60,781 nucleotides of DNA from an uncultured Coriobacteriaceae bacterium (GTDB lineage: Bacteria; Actinomycetota; Coriobacteriia; Coriobacteriales; QAMH01), in NCBI GenBank assembly GCA_900544245.1, contig UQUH01000005.1, positions 1-60,781 of the forward strand, read 5' to 3'. Below the pieces are notes generated by a model that was not told the DNA's origin, ran no database searches, and saw only the letters and a program-made list of their open reading frames with translations. Below, piece after piece: positions 16,122-24,646 of this stretch (position 1 is its first letter; each line of letters starts with the position of its first letter). Position numbers and translations under genes: made by a program.

Positions 16122-16850
16122 ATGAGTACAGCGTCGCGTTTCGTTAAAAAGCTCAACTTCCTAGTAAACGAAAACCATGCTTACGCGGTTTTCTCCTTCA
16201 TCGTCGTTATCGCAAGCTTGATTCCCCTCACCATCAAAGAGTCTCCAACATGGACGATTGCGCTCGAATATGCGACAACGGCTGTCTTTATCTTCGAATA
16301 TGTTGCCCGGTGGCTTTGCGCTGACGTAACGATAAAAAGGGGCGCAGTCTCTTTTCTCATCTATCCGTTCACGCCAATGGCGATTATCGACCTTATCACT
16401 ATCTTGCCTACATTTATCCTGCTCAATCAGGGATTCAAGGCTCTGAGGATCATTCGCCTTGTGTTGATACTCCGTCTGTTCCGATTTGCCAAAAGGTCTC
16501 GAAGCTTCTATGTGATTGGAGAGGTCATTAGACGCGAGCGAGCGATTTTGGGTGTCGTCTGCCTTATAGCCATTGGCTATATCTTTTTGACTTCCCTCAT
16601 TCTCTTTAACGTTGAGCCAGATACGTTTGATAGCTTCTTTGACGCAATCTACTGGGCATGTGTCTCGCTCACAACGGTTGGATATGGAGATCTGTATCCG
16701 GTGTCGGCAGCAGGTCGTGTCATTGCCATGATTTCGTCGCTTGTGGGAATCGCAATCATAGCGTTGCCTGCGGGTATCATCACCGGCGGATACATTGATG
16801 TTATGCGTGAGGAAAAGGAATCGCGTGTTGAAAAGAGCGAGCAAAAGTAA
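16122..16850 (+). CDS. Voltage-gated-type potassium channel
   Basis: A 242-residue six-helix ion channel. The selectivity filter TTVGYGD near residue 190 is the K+ signature. An S4-like helix with regularly spaced arginines (ALRIIRLVLILRLFRFAKRS, around residue 115) precedes the S4-S5 linker and suggests voltage sensing. The short charged C-terminus (REEKESRVEKSEQK) has no regulatory domain. ATG at 16122 is chosen since the protein then begins in the cytoplasmic N-terminus. Base composition is visibly more AT-rich than the neighbours, as for mazEF, hinting at acquisition. Confidence 0.88.
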   Translation: MSTASRFVKKLNFLVNENHAYAVFSFIVVIASLIPLTIKESPTWTIALEYATTAVFIFEYVARWLCADVTIKRGAVSFLIYPFTPMAIIDLITILPTFILLNQGFKALRIIRLVLILRLFRFAKRSRSFYVIGEVIRRERAILGVVCLIAIGYIFLTSLILFNVEPDTFDSFFDAIYWACVSLTTVGYGDLYPVSAAGRVIAMISSLVGIAIIALPAGIITGGYIDVMREEKESRVEKSEQK

Positions 16851-16876
16851 GGCGAACTCCCAAATGGGAGTTCGCC
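16851..16876. terminator. Bidirectional terminator, K+ channel / ssrA
   Basis: Stem GGCGAACTCCC (16851-16861), loop AAAT, stem GGGAGTTCGCC (16866-16876), followed by a T-rich run on the plus strand. It serves the channel gene and the opposing tmRNA. Confidence 0.85.
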
Positions 16877-16887
16877 TAATTCTCTTT

Positions 16888-17270
16888 TGGTGGAGGTGCG
16901 GAGAATCGAACTCCGGTCCACGATAATCCTGCGAAAGGTGTCTCCAAGCTCAGTCGATGTTCGAATAGGAAACCGCCAGGCACACCGACAAGCGAGAGCG
17001 GCTTCCCGCCGGTTCGATCTTAGCCCGGGGCATACCGACTACGTCCCCGGGAGCAACCTCCTGAAAATGATCCCGTGCAGATGTCAGAGGTTTAGCATCT
17101 GGTTGGGAGGGCTGAACCTAAATTAGGCAGCCAGGGCGACAGGTTGAGCCTGCGCACCCTTGAAAGAAACAACTTTGCCAGTTAATTGGCTTTACCCCTG
17201 TTTAACGTGGCGAGGAGACCACGGCCTGCTGCCCTTCGCTCAAACTATCCTGTCGAAACCAGTCACCCCC
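16888..17270 (-). ncRNA. ssrA: tmRNA (transfer-messenger RNA)
   Basis: On the minus strand the RNA begins GGGGGTGACTGGTTTCGACA (from 17270) and ends with a tRNA-like TGGACCGGAGTTCGATTCTC arm and encoded CCA at 16888-16890. The 5' GGGGGUG pairs with CACCUCC at the 3' end, forming the acceptor stem. The tag frame runs from about 17179 to the TAA at 17123-17125 and codes GKVVSFKGAQAQPVALAA, whose ALAA end is the normal protease signal. Length 383 nt. SmpB is encoded at 10690-11154. Confidence 0.95.
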
Positions 17271-17318
17271 AGTCTCAAACCCTTTTCAAGGAACGTGCCC
17301 GCATCAAGCGGGCTATCC

Positions 17319-17347
17319 AGTATACGCCCCGCTCAGCGGGACTTCAA
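17319..17347 (-). promoter_or_regulatory. ssrA promoter
   Basis: On the minus strand TTGAAG (17342-17347) and TATACT (17319-17324) with exactly 17 bases between. The transcript would start about 40 bases ahead of the mature tmRNA, leaving a leader for RNase P removal. Confidence 0.7.
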
Positions 17348-17462
17348 CAAAATGTGTAGCGTGCGCATGACATGAGCAAAACATTTGCATAACCTCCACC
17401 GAACTTCTTCCCACAAACGCGTGCGAGTCTGATAGACTTTGCAACTGCGCGAAACGCGCCAG

Positions 17463-17538
17463 GCCGATGTAGCTCAGCTGGTAGAGCACCGCACTCGTAA
17501 TGCGGGGGTCAAGAGTTCGAGTCTCTTCGTCGGCACCA
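17463..17538 (+). tRNA. tRNA-Thr (anticodon CGT)
   Basis: A 76-base cloverleaf with encoded CCA. Acceptor arms GCCGATG and CGTCGGC pair (one T-G), the D arm contains AGCTCAGCTGGTAGAGC, the anticodon stem CCGCA/TGCGG encloses loop CTCGTAA with anticodon CGT, and the T arm contains GAGTTCGAGTC. Confidence 0.95.
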
Positions 17539-17549
17539 CCAAAACCCAG

Positions 17550-17571
17550 GGCCCGCGTCGCGGGCCTTTTT
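17550..17571 (+). terminator. Terminator between tRNA-Thr and the methyltransferase operon
   Basis: Stem GGCCCG (17550-17555) and CGGGCC (17561-17566), extendable by CG pairs, followed by TTTTT. Only 16 bases lie between its end and the next start codon, so it may act as an attenuator for the operon. Confidence 0.75.
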
Positions 17572-17587
17572 GTTCTAGGAGGCATCC

Positions 17588-18346
17588 ATGGCGTTCTCAC
17601 TCGACGATCTTGCGGCACACTACGCGCAGCTTCCCGAGGCAGGCGGCCTCGATAGTCGTTGCGAGATGTTCGTCCCCGGCGGCCTGAACGACCAGACCGT
17701 CCTCGACCTGGCATGCCGTCGTGGCCTGGGCGTCTACAAGCTCTCCGACCACGTGGGTCCGGCCGGCCATGTCATCGGCGTCGATTGGCGTGAGCCCTTC
17801 ATCGAGCGCGCCCGCGAAGGCGAGGCCCATGCTGTCGAGAAGAACAAGCTCACCAAAAGCAACATGGAGTTCGTCGTCACCTATCCCGAGATGATCGACC
17901 AGATCGGCATCGAGGAGGGTAGCCTCGACTACGTCTACGTCAACAGTGCCCTCAACCTCTTCTACGATCCGGCGCACGTCATCAAGCTCATCGGCCGCCT
18001 GCTCGTGCCGGGCGGCAAGCTCGTGTGCCAGACGGTACTCGCCACGACACCGCGCGACAAGCAGGTCATCGCCGAGGCGCGCGCAATCGGAAACGTCGTC
18101 CAGGCGGCTCCGAATCGCAAGAACTTCGCGCTCTGGCTGCATAACGCCGGCATGGACATGCCCACCTACGAGACGCTCGAGGCGCGTCCCATCCAGCCCT
18201 GCGACGCCGTGGCCGCAGACGGGCAGGCGCCCGTTGTCGAGACGGACGAGGACGCGCGCTTCACGAGCTGCGTCGTGAACGTCGAGAAGCTCGGCGGCTT
18301 CGACTACCAGGCCTTCCTGCTCAAGGACATGAGCGATTTTCGCTAG
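17588..18346 (+). CDS. Class I SAM methyltransferase, operon-specific
   Basis: A 252-residue Rossmann-fold methyltransferase. SAM motif I is VLDLACRRGLG near residue 40, the acidic loop is HVIGVDW, and motif post-I/III follow (DYVYVNSALNLFYDP, LLVPGGKLVCQT). The overall pattern resembles ArsM/UbiE-type enzymes, but DLGCG is replaced by DLACRRG and no arsenic-binding cysteine pattern is evident, so the substrate is unknown. The C-terminal domain of the MoxR protein at 22361-24607 is a clear homologue (VLDVACRRGKG, RVIGVDW, IGNSIQAA versus IGNVVQAA). ATG at 17588 has GGAGG at 17578-17582. First gene of a four-gene operon. Confidence 0.85.
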   Translation: MAFSLDDLAAHYAQLPEAGGLDSRCEMFVPGGLNDQTVLDLACRRGLGVYKLSDHVGPAGHVIGVDWREPFIERAREGEAHAVEKNKLTKSNMEFVVTYPEMIDQIGIEEGSLDYVYVNSALNLFYDPAHVIKLIGRLLVPGGKLVCQTVLATTPRDKQVIAEARAIGNVVQAAPNRKNFALWLHNAGMDMPTYETLEARPIQPCDAVAADGQAPVVETDEDARFTSCVVNVEKLGGFDYQAFLLKDMSDFR

Positions 18347-18348
18347 AG

Positions 18349-20634
18349 ATGGGCTGGGGTAGGGAAATGCCGGTTATGACTGGTGGCCTTGACGCCGAAG
18401 GCGACGAGGAGTTCTCGAGAATCAAGGAAGTGGCTGTCGTGGCTCTGAGCGATGGATTGAGAAGCGTCGAGGAAGTCGAGCGCATGCAGGAGATCTTCGC
18501 GCGCAACCACGACGAACACGAGCGTCTCGTTCGCGAGGATGCGGCTGCGTGCTCGGAGGAGCGCGCGCTTATGCTCGATGACGGCACGCTGTGGGAGTAC
18601 GTGACCGTGCATGACGAGTACGTGCGCATCATCGGCTGCAAGACCGACACCGTCACGCTCGAGATTCCCGCCACCATCGAGGACAAGCCGGTGGCCGAGC
18701 TAGCCGTCGATGCGTGCTCGTATCTCGAGTCGGTGTGCGAGATCATCTGCTCGCCGCAGATCGAGAAGATCGGCAACTGCGCGTTTCGCGCGTGCACGAA
18801 GCTCGAACGCCTCGTCTTGCCCCGCAACGTCGAGACCTACGACTCGTCGTGGGTGCGTGGCTGCCGCAAGCTGTCCGAGCTCACCTTGCCCGGCATGCTC
18901 GCGCGCGTCACGTCGAGCATCTTCGACGAGGGACAGCTGGGCACGCTCGTCATCGGCTTTGCCACCTACGACTTCGCACCGGGCCTCTTTGCCCAGGGCA
19001 AGCTCGAGAGCATCCGCATCGATGACGAGAACCCCTACATCACGACCGATGGCAAGGCCATCTTCGCGCACGAAGGCACGCATCTGCGCGTGTTGGCGCT
19101 GTCTTGCGAGCGCTACGCCGTGCCCGATGGCTGCCAGGTCATCGAGAAGAAGGCCTTCGCGAATCGCTCCGAGCTCTACGAAGTCGATCTTCCCGACGCC
19201 ATCACCACGATCGAGGACTACGCGTTCTCCTATTCGGGTCTCGAGAGCTTCACGTCCCCGCGCGACCTGCGCACCATCGGCGAGCGCGCCTTCTTCCGCT
19301 GCCGCAAGCTCGCCCAGGTCACCCTCGACGAAGGGCTCGTGTCCATCGGCGACGACGCGTTCACCGGGACGGGTATCGAGACCTTGCGCGTGCCCGCGAC
19401 GCTCGAGACGCTGGGCAATAGCATCGCGGCCGACACCAAGCTCAGCTTCTCCGGAGATGATGCGGGCTTTTCCATCGCCGCAGGCGGCATTCTCGAAATC
19501 GACCGCGAGGGCGGCCTGTATCGCAACACGCCCGAGGGCAAGCACTTCGTGCATCTGCTCGACGACAAGGCGCGTGAGTACACGGTGCAGCCCGGCACGA
19601 TCGAAATCGAGCCGCACGCCTTCGCGCATCATGCGCACGTCACGAAGGTCATGCTGCCCGAGGGCTTGCTGCGCATCGGGGGTGCGGCCTTCCGCGATTG
19701 CCACGAGCTTGCCATCGCCGACTTTCCCTCGACACTCGAGGAGGTGGGCGACGAGGCCTTCCTCGACACCTCGCTTTCGCGCGCCTTCATTCCCCGCAAC
19801 CTTAGGCGCCTTGGCAATACCGCGCTCATCACGCATGGCGCGCACAACGGTGACGAGGCCCCCTCCCTCACGAGCATCGGCGTCGAGGAGGGCAACGAGC
19901 GCTTCTATTCCGTCCCCGGTCTGCTCATCGAGCGTCACGACGACGGCTCGCACGTCGTCGTCTACGCCGACGGCACCGAGAGCGTGCGCATCCCCGAGGA
20001 CGTGACCGTCATCGACCCATACGCCTTCGGCGGAGCACGCCATCTGCGCGAGCTGTTCCTGAGCGACCGCATCCGTCGCGTCGGCATGCGCGGCTTGAGC
20101 CTCGACTGCTTCGTCGAGCACTTCCACATCGACCTCGACGAACCCCACGAGGGTCACGCCTGCTTCGACTTCTACTTCCCCGATGCACCGCGCAGCGTGC
20201 ACGAGATCCAGCTGGCGTTCAACCTGAGCAGCTCGGTCGACCTGGCACGCATCTTCAAGCACTACGACAGCGCGATCGTTAACATGCACGAATTCGACAA
20301 GCAGGCGAGTACCGCAGGCGACGATTTCGACGTATATGGCCAAGCCAAACTCGCGATCGAGCGTCTCTCCGATCCCATCCTCATGAGCAGCACCAACAAG
20401 ATCATGCTCACGCAGGTTCTCACGAAGAACCTCGAGGAGGTATGCGAGGCGATCGCGCGCCACGACGACCGCTCATTAATTGATGAGCTTATTGAACTGG
20501 ATGTTCTGAACAAGGATAATCTTCTCGATGTCATCGACCACATCGGCAAATTGCAGGATGCGGCGATGACCGGGTACTTGCTCGAAATCAAGCGGCGCAT
20601 GTTCCAGCGCAGCGCCGTGGACTTCGACCTATAG
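18349..20634 (+). CDS. Leucine-rich-repeat protein (BspA/LRR_5 type), cytoplasmic
   Basis: A 761-residue protein dominated by irregular BspA-like leucine-rich repeats, for example AITTIEDYAFSYSGLESF, LRTIGERAFFRCRKL and LVSIGDDAFTGTGIETL, spanning roughly residues 95-630. There is no signal peptide, membrane segment or wall anchor, whereas most BspA-type repeats are on the cell surface. The last 110 residues are helical and charged. The stop of the methyltransferase is 2 bases upstream; ATG codons at 18349, 18367 and 18376 are all possible starts, the last two better spaced from AGGGA at 18361-18365. Its place in a MoxR-VWA operon suggests a recognition or scaffold role; this is inference. 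Confidence 0.8.
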   Translation: MGWGREMPVMTGGLDAEGDEEFSRIKEVAVVALSDGLRSVEEVERMQEIFARNHDEHERLVREDAAACSEERALMLDDGTLWEYVTVHDEYVRIIGCKTDTVTLEIPATIEDKPVAELAVDACSYLESVCEIICSPQIEKIGNCAFRACTKLERLVLPRNVETYDSSWVRGCRKLSELTLPGMLARVTSSIFDEGQLGTLVIGFATYDFAPGLFAQGKLESIRIDDENPYITTDGKAIFAHEGTHLRVLALSCERYAVPDGCQVIEKKAFANRSELYEVDLPDAITTIEDYAFSYSGLESFTSPRDLRTIGERAFFRCRKLAQVTLDEGLVSIGDDAFTGTGIETLRVPATLETLGNSIAADTKLSFSGDDAGFSIAAGGILEIDREGGLYRNTPEGKHFVHLLDDKAREYTVQPGTIEIEPHAFAHHAHVTKVMLPEGLLRIGGAAFRDCHELAIADFPSTLEEVGDEAFLDTSLSRAFIPRNLRRLGNTALITHGAHNGDEAPSLTSIGVEEGNERFYSVPGLLIERHDDGSHVVVYADGTESVRIPEDVTVIDPYAFGGARHLRELFLSDRIRRVGMRGLSLDCFVEHFHIDLDEPHEGHACFDFYFPDAPRSVHEIQLAFNLSSSVDLARIFKHYDSAIVNMHEFDKQASTAGDDFDVYGQAKLAIERLSDPILMSSTNKIMLTQVLTKNLEEVCEAIARHDDRSLIDELIELDVLNKDNLLDVIDHIGKLQDAAMTGYLLEIKRRMFQRSAVDFDL

Positions 20635-20649
20635 GGGGAGGGCCGAGGC

Positions 20650-22329
20650 GTGGCGCAGATCACCGACGAGAAGACCGAGCGCTTCAACCGTGCCGCCCGC
20701 CTCGCAACTGACATCATCGAGGAATGTCGCGTCCAGCTCATGCTGAAGTTCCGCTTCCTCGACTTGGCGCTGTGGCGCATGGAGCTCGTCCCGGTGCATT
20801 CCCGCGCCCGCTACCCCCTTTCGACGGACGGTACGAACATCTACTTCGAGCCCTATAGCGTCTTGGCGCGCTTCGAGGAGTCCTTCGACGAGGCGGTGCG
20901 CGACTACCTGCACCTCATCTTGCACTGCATCTTCCGTCACCCGTACAACCGCGACCACCTGGGCAACCGGGAGGCATGGTCGTTGGCGTGCGATGTCATC
21001 GTCGAGAGCGTCGCGATGGAGATGTGCGCGACGCGCTTCACGAGCGAGCAAGACGCCGACCGCGAGCAATACCTCTCGCAGATCAAGCAGACGATCGGCG
21101 CGTTCATGCCGGCCAAGCTCTACCACCTGTTCGACCGCATCATGAAGAACCCCGAGGGGGCCACGTACTTCAATTACTCGAAGAGCAACATCGTCGAGAT
21201 GCAGGCGCTGTTCGAGCGCGACAACCACGAGTCGTGGCCGGCCTTCAACGATTCCGAGGGCGAGGAGAAGCCCGGCGACATCGAGGAGATCGGCGAGGAA
21301 GACGAAAGCGCCGAGGAGTCCGCGGACACGAACGCCCAGGACCTGCAGGCGACAAGCGATATGGAGTCGAGCCAGACCGATACGTCCGACCAGAAGGTGG
21401 AGGGTAACGACGACGGCGATGACGAGCAGGCGTCCGAAGACGACGAGGGCGAAGATGCCAGCTCGAACGCCGATGGGTCGAGCTTGGACACCTCCAACGA
21501 CGAGCTCGAGGGCTCGAGCAGCGAGGATGATGCCGACGAGCAGGTCAACGACGAGACCGCCCACGAGGAGAAGGAGTGGGAGGAGATAAGCCGCCAGATC
21601 GAGATGAACCTCGAGACCTTCTCCAAAGAATGGGGCGACGAGGCGCGCGACCTGATCTCGAGTCTCGCCATCGCCAACCGCAAGACCTACGATTACAGCG
21701 ACTTTCTGCGACGCTTTGCCACGGTGTCCGAGGACATGCGCATCAACGACGACGAGTTCGACTACATCTTCTACACCTACGGCATGAAGCTCTACGGCAA
21801 CATGCCGCTCGTCGAGCCGCTCGAGTACAAGGAGACCAAGCGCGTGCGTGACTTCGTCATCGCCATCGACACCTCCGAGTCCGTGAGTGGCAACCTGTGC
21901 AAGCGCTTCATCGAGCACACCTTCGACATCCTCATGCAGTCCGAGGGGTTCGGCAGCAAGGTGAACATCCACATCATCCAATGTGATGCGAAGGTGCAGT
22001 CCGACACCAAGATCTCGAACCCCGAGCAGCTCAAGGATTACCTCGCCAACTTCTACGTGCGCGGATTCGGTGGCACCGACTTCAGGCCGGTGTTCGACTA
22101 CGTCTCCGACTTGCAGGACCGCGGCGAGCTCGAGGACCTGCAGGGGCTGCTGTACTTCACCGATGGCCTGGGCTACTACCCCGACAAGATGCCGCCGTAC
22201 GATGTCGCGTTCGTCTTCATCGACAATGGCGAGACGCATCTGCCGAGCGTGCCGCCGTGGGCCATGCGCGTGGTGATCGACGAGGATGGCATCAACCGAT
22301 TCAAGAGCGCCGAGCGCGCCCATTCGTGA
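20650..22329 (+). CDS. Metallopeptidase-like / VWA domain protein (DUF2201 type)
   Basis: A 559-residue partner of MoxR AAA+ proteins. The N-terminal domain (about 1-190) has HLILHCIFRH near residue 88, the position of the zinc-like HxxxH motif of DUF2201 proteins, although the usual HE is HL here, so activity is doubtful. Residues about 200-310 are an extremely acidic Asp/Glu/Ser linker. The C-terminal VWA-like domain has the MIDAS motif DTSES near residue 407 and GGTDFRPVFDYV further on. GTG at 20650 follows GGGGGAGG at 20633-20641. It lies between the LRR and MoxR genes and probably binds both. Confidence 0.85.
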   Translation: MAQITDEKTERFNRAARLATDIIEECRVQLMLKFRFLDLALWRMELVPVHSRARYPLSTDGTNIYFEPYSVLARFEESFDEAVRDYLHLILHCIFRHPYNRDHLGNREAWSLACDVIVESVAMEMCATRFTSEQDADREQYLSQIKQTIGAFMPAKLYHLFDRIMKNPEGATYFNYSKSNIVEMQALFERDNHESWPAFNDSEGEEKPGDIEEIGEEDESAEESADTNAQDLQATSDMESSQTDTSDQKVEGNDDGDDEQASEDDEGEDASSNADGSSLDTSNDELEGSSSEDDADEQVNDETAHEEKEWEEISRQIEMNLETFSKEWGDEARDLISSLAIANRKTYDYSDFLRRFATVSEDMRINDDEFDYIFYTYGMKLYGNMPLVEPLEYKETKRVRDFVIAIDTSESVSGNLCKRFIEHTFDILMQSEGFGSKVNIHIIQCDAKVQSDTKISNPEQLKDYLANFYVRGFGGTDFRPVFDYVSDLQDRGELEDLQGLLYFTDGLGYYPDKMPPYDVAFVFIDNGETHLPSVPPWAMRVVIDEDGINRFKSAERAHS

Positions 22330-22360
22330 TAAGACGGTCTCGAAGGAAAGGATTCAGGCC

Positions 22361-24607
22361 ATGAACATTGCCGACGCAAAGGAACAGATTAAGGACACCG
22401 TCGAGGCGTACCTCCTCAAGGACGAGGCGGGGATGTACAAGATCAACCCCGCACGCCAGCGCCCGATCTTTCTCATCGGCGCGCCGGGCATCGGCAAGAC
22501 CGCCATCATGGAGCAGATCGCCCAGGAGCTGCAAATCGGCATCGTCTCGTATTCGATGACGCACCACACGCGCCAGAGCGCGCTTGGCCTGCCGCGCATC
22601 GTGCATAACGATTTCGAGGGCTTCGAGTACGATTCCTCCGAGTACACGATGAGCGAGATCGTGTCCTCGATCTACGATTACATGGGCGAGACGGGGCTGC
22701 ACGCCGGCATCCTCTTCCTCGACGAGATTAACTGCGTCTCGGAGACGCTGTACCCTTCCATGCTCCAGTTCCTGCAGTTCAAGACCTTCGGGCGTCATCG
22801 CGTTCCGCACGATTGGATTATCGTCTGCGCGGGCAATCCGCCCGAGTACAACAAGTCGGTGCACGAGTTCGATATCGTCACGCTCGACCGCCTGCGCGAA
22901 ATCGAGGTCGAGCCCGAGTACGCCGCATGGAAGCGTTATGCCGCGCAAAAGGGCATCCACCCGGCTGTCACCACGTTCCTGGAGGCCAAACCCGATTGCT
23001 TCTACCTCGTGCAGTCCAAGCCCGGCGGTGGCAAGAGCTTCGTCACGGCGCGCGGATGGGAGGATCTGGCCGAGGCCATCGCGTTGTACGAGGAGATGGG
23101 CAAGCCGATCAACCGCGACCTCATCGGGCAGTTCCTGCGTGACGACGAGATCGCGGATAGCTTCTCGGTGTACTACAACCTCTTCGACAAGTACCGCTCC
23201 GACTACCAGATCATGAACATACTGTCCGGCGCGGCGGGACTCGACATCATCAACCGCGCCCGCGCCGCCGAGTTCGACGAGCGCGTCGCCTTGCTGGGCC
23301 TCATGCTCGATGCGGTCGCGAATGCCTGCGCGCATGCGCTCGAGCAGGAGGAAGTCGTCATCTCGTTGCGCGATATCCTGCGCGACGCGAAGCCGGCGCT
23401 GCTCGAGGGAGCGTCCATCGACGAGACGGTTGGCATCGTCGCCTCGACACGCGAGCAGGCACTGGCGCGCAAGGTAGCGTCCGGCACGGCAAAGCCCAGC
23501 TACGAGCGCAAGGAAAGCCTCGTCATCGTCAAGCTCAAGCACCTCATGGAGCAGTGCAGGCTCGCGGGCACCGTGGTCGGCGAGGAGGCGTTCGCGACCA
23601 TCAGCGATGCGTATCGCGAGGAGGTCAACGCGATTGACCCGCTCGTGAAGACCGCTGACAGCCAGATGACCAACGCGATCAAGTTCATCGAGGAAGCCTG
23701 GGGCAACGGCCGCGAGATGCTCGTCACGGTGGCCGAGCTCACGACGCGCCAGACGACCACGCAGTTCATCGCGCATTACGGCAACGAGGCCTACTACGCG
23801 CATAATGACGAGCTGCAGGTCGACGAGCACAGGCGCAGCCTGTCCGAGCGCGTGCGCACGCTCGACATCAACGCCGAGGAGGCGATGCGGCCGGGCGAGA
23901 CTGCCGCGGCGGGTGGCCAGACGATAGCCGAGTACTACGGCGGCAAGCAGTTCGAGTACGGGTTTGCGTCCATGAGCAAGATGACCCTGCCCGACGCAGC
24001 ACAGCTCAAGGGCAAGACGGTGCTCGACGTGGCATGCAGGCGCGGCAAGGGCTGCTTCAAGTTCAGCGCGAAGGTGGGCGGTACGGGCCGTGTCATCGGC
24101 GTGGATTGGTCGCCGAGCTACATCGCCGAGGCGATCGAGGATTCCGAGCGCGCCTGGCGCAAGAACAACCTCAAGGCCAACAACATGGACTTCAAGGTTG
24201 CCTATCCCGAAGACCTCATGGAGGCTGGCATTGGCGAGGGCACGGTCGACGTCGTCTACATCAACAACGTGATGACCTTGCTCTACGACCAGGGCAAGGC
24301 GCTTGAGGAGTTCTACCGCGTGCTCAAGCCGGGCGGACTGCTCATCTGCGAGACGATCGTCTCGGATGTCACGCGCGATGCTGCCGTGGTCGAGAAGGCG
24401 CGCGGCATCGGTAACAGCATCCAGGCGGCGCTTCCCGAAGACGAGCTGCGCGCCCAGATGAAGGTGGCGGGCTTCAAGGACGTGGAGGTCATCGATTCGT
24501 ATCCGGTCGATGCCGACCGCGGCTTCACGTCGAGCACGGTCGTCGAGACCGTCCCCTCGACCGAGACCGCCCGCTTCGAGGCCGTGGCGTTCAACGCACG
24601 CAAATGA
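22361..24607 (+). CDS. MoxR-type AAA+ ATPase fused to a SAM methyltransferase
   Basis: A 748-residue two-enzyme fusion. Residues 1-about 330 form a MoxR-like AAA+ module: Walker A GAPGIGKTA (40-48), Walker B GILFLDEIN (116-124) and sensor region CAGNPPEYN. A helical linker with a charged middle follows. From about residue 535 to the end is a class I methyltransferase with motif I VLDVACRRGKG (about 552), acidic loop RVIGVDW and LKPGGLLICET, homologous to the protein at 17588-18346. ATG at 22361 follows GAAAGGA (22345-22351); the frame open further upstream overlaps the VWA gene. MoxR proteins normally remodel targets through a VWA adaptor, here the gene just upstream. Fusion to a methyltransferase is not something I know from described MoxR systems. 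Confidence 0.87.
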   Translation: MNIADAKEQIKDTVEAYLLKDEAGMYKINPARQRPIFLIGAPGIGKTAIMEQIAQELQIGIVSYSMTHHTRQSALGLPRIVHNDFEGFEYDSSEYTMSEIVSSIYDYMGETGLHAGILFLDEINCVSETLYPSMLQFLQFKTFGRHRVPHDWIIVCAGNPPEYNKSVHEFDIVTLDRLREIEVEPEYAAWKRYAAQKGIHPAVTTFLEAKPDCFYLVQSKPGGGKSFVTARGWEDLAEAIALYEEMGKPINRDLIGQFLRDDEIADSFSVYYNLFDKYRSDYQIMNILSGAAGLDIINRARAAEFDERVALLGLMLDAVANACAHALEQEEVVISLRDILRDAKPALLEGASIDETVGIVASTREQALARKVASGTAKPSYERKESLVIVKLKHLMEQCRLAGTVVGEEAFATISDAYREEVNAIDPLVKTADSQMTNAIKFIEEAWGNGREMLVTVAELTTRQTTTQFIAHYGNEAYYAHNDELQVDEHRRSLSERVRTLDINAEEAMRPGETAAAGGQTIAEYYGGKQFEYGFASMSKMTLPDAAQLKGKTVLDVACRRGKGCFKFSAKVGGTGRVIGVDWSPSYIAEAIEDSERAWRKNNLKANNMDFKVAYPEDLMEAGIGEGTVDVVYINNVMTLLYDQGKALEEFYRVLKPGGLLICETIVSDVTRDAAVVEKARGIGNSIQAALPEDELRAQMKVAGFKDVEVIDSYPVDADRGFTSSTVVETVPSTETARFEAVAFNARK

Positions 24608-24636
24608 GGCCGCGTCTCAGAGTCGTTGTCTCATTT
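24602..24636. repeat. Diverged gene-end palindrome after the MoxR fusion gene
   Basis: Arms AAATGAG (24602-24608) and CTCATTT (24630-24636) enclose GTCTCAG. The right half TGTCTCATTT matches the palindrome family exactly, the left half is diverged. The MoxR stop codon is inside the left arm. Confidence 0.6.
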
Positions 24637-24646
24637 TGCCAGCCAA

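Noticed and set aside
17075..17270. A separate group II intron or riboswitch in the structured region near ssrA
   Set aside because: All structure is accounted for by tmRNA: acceptor pairing, tag frame with stop TAA and pseudoknot region.
18700..20463. Long minus-strand open frame opposite the LRR gene
   Set aside because: Its product is a compositional mirror of the LRR coding frame, without ribosome binding site or recognisable domains.
20629..22323. Long minus-strand open frame opposite the VWA gene
   Set aside because: Antisense of the acidic linker gives Leu/Val-rich pseudo-membrane sequence; the plus strand has the MIDAS and HLILH motifs and a good ribosome binding site.
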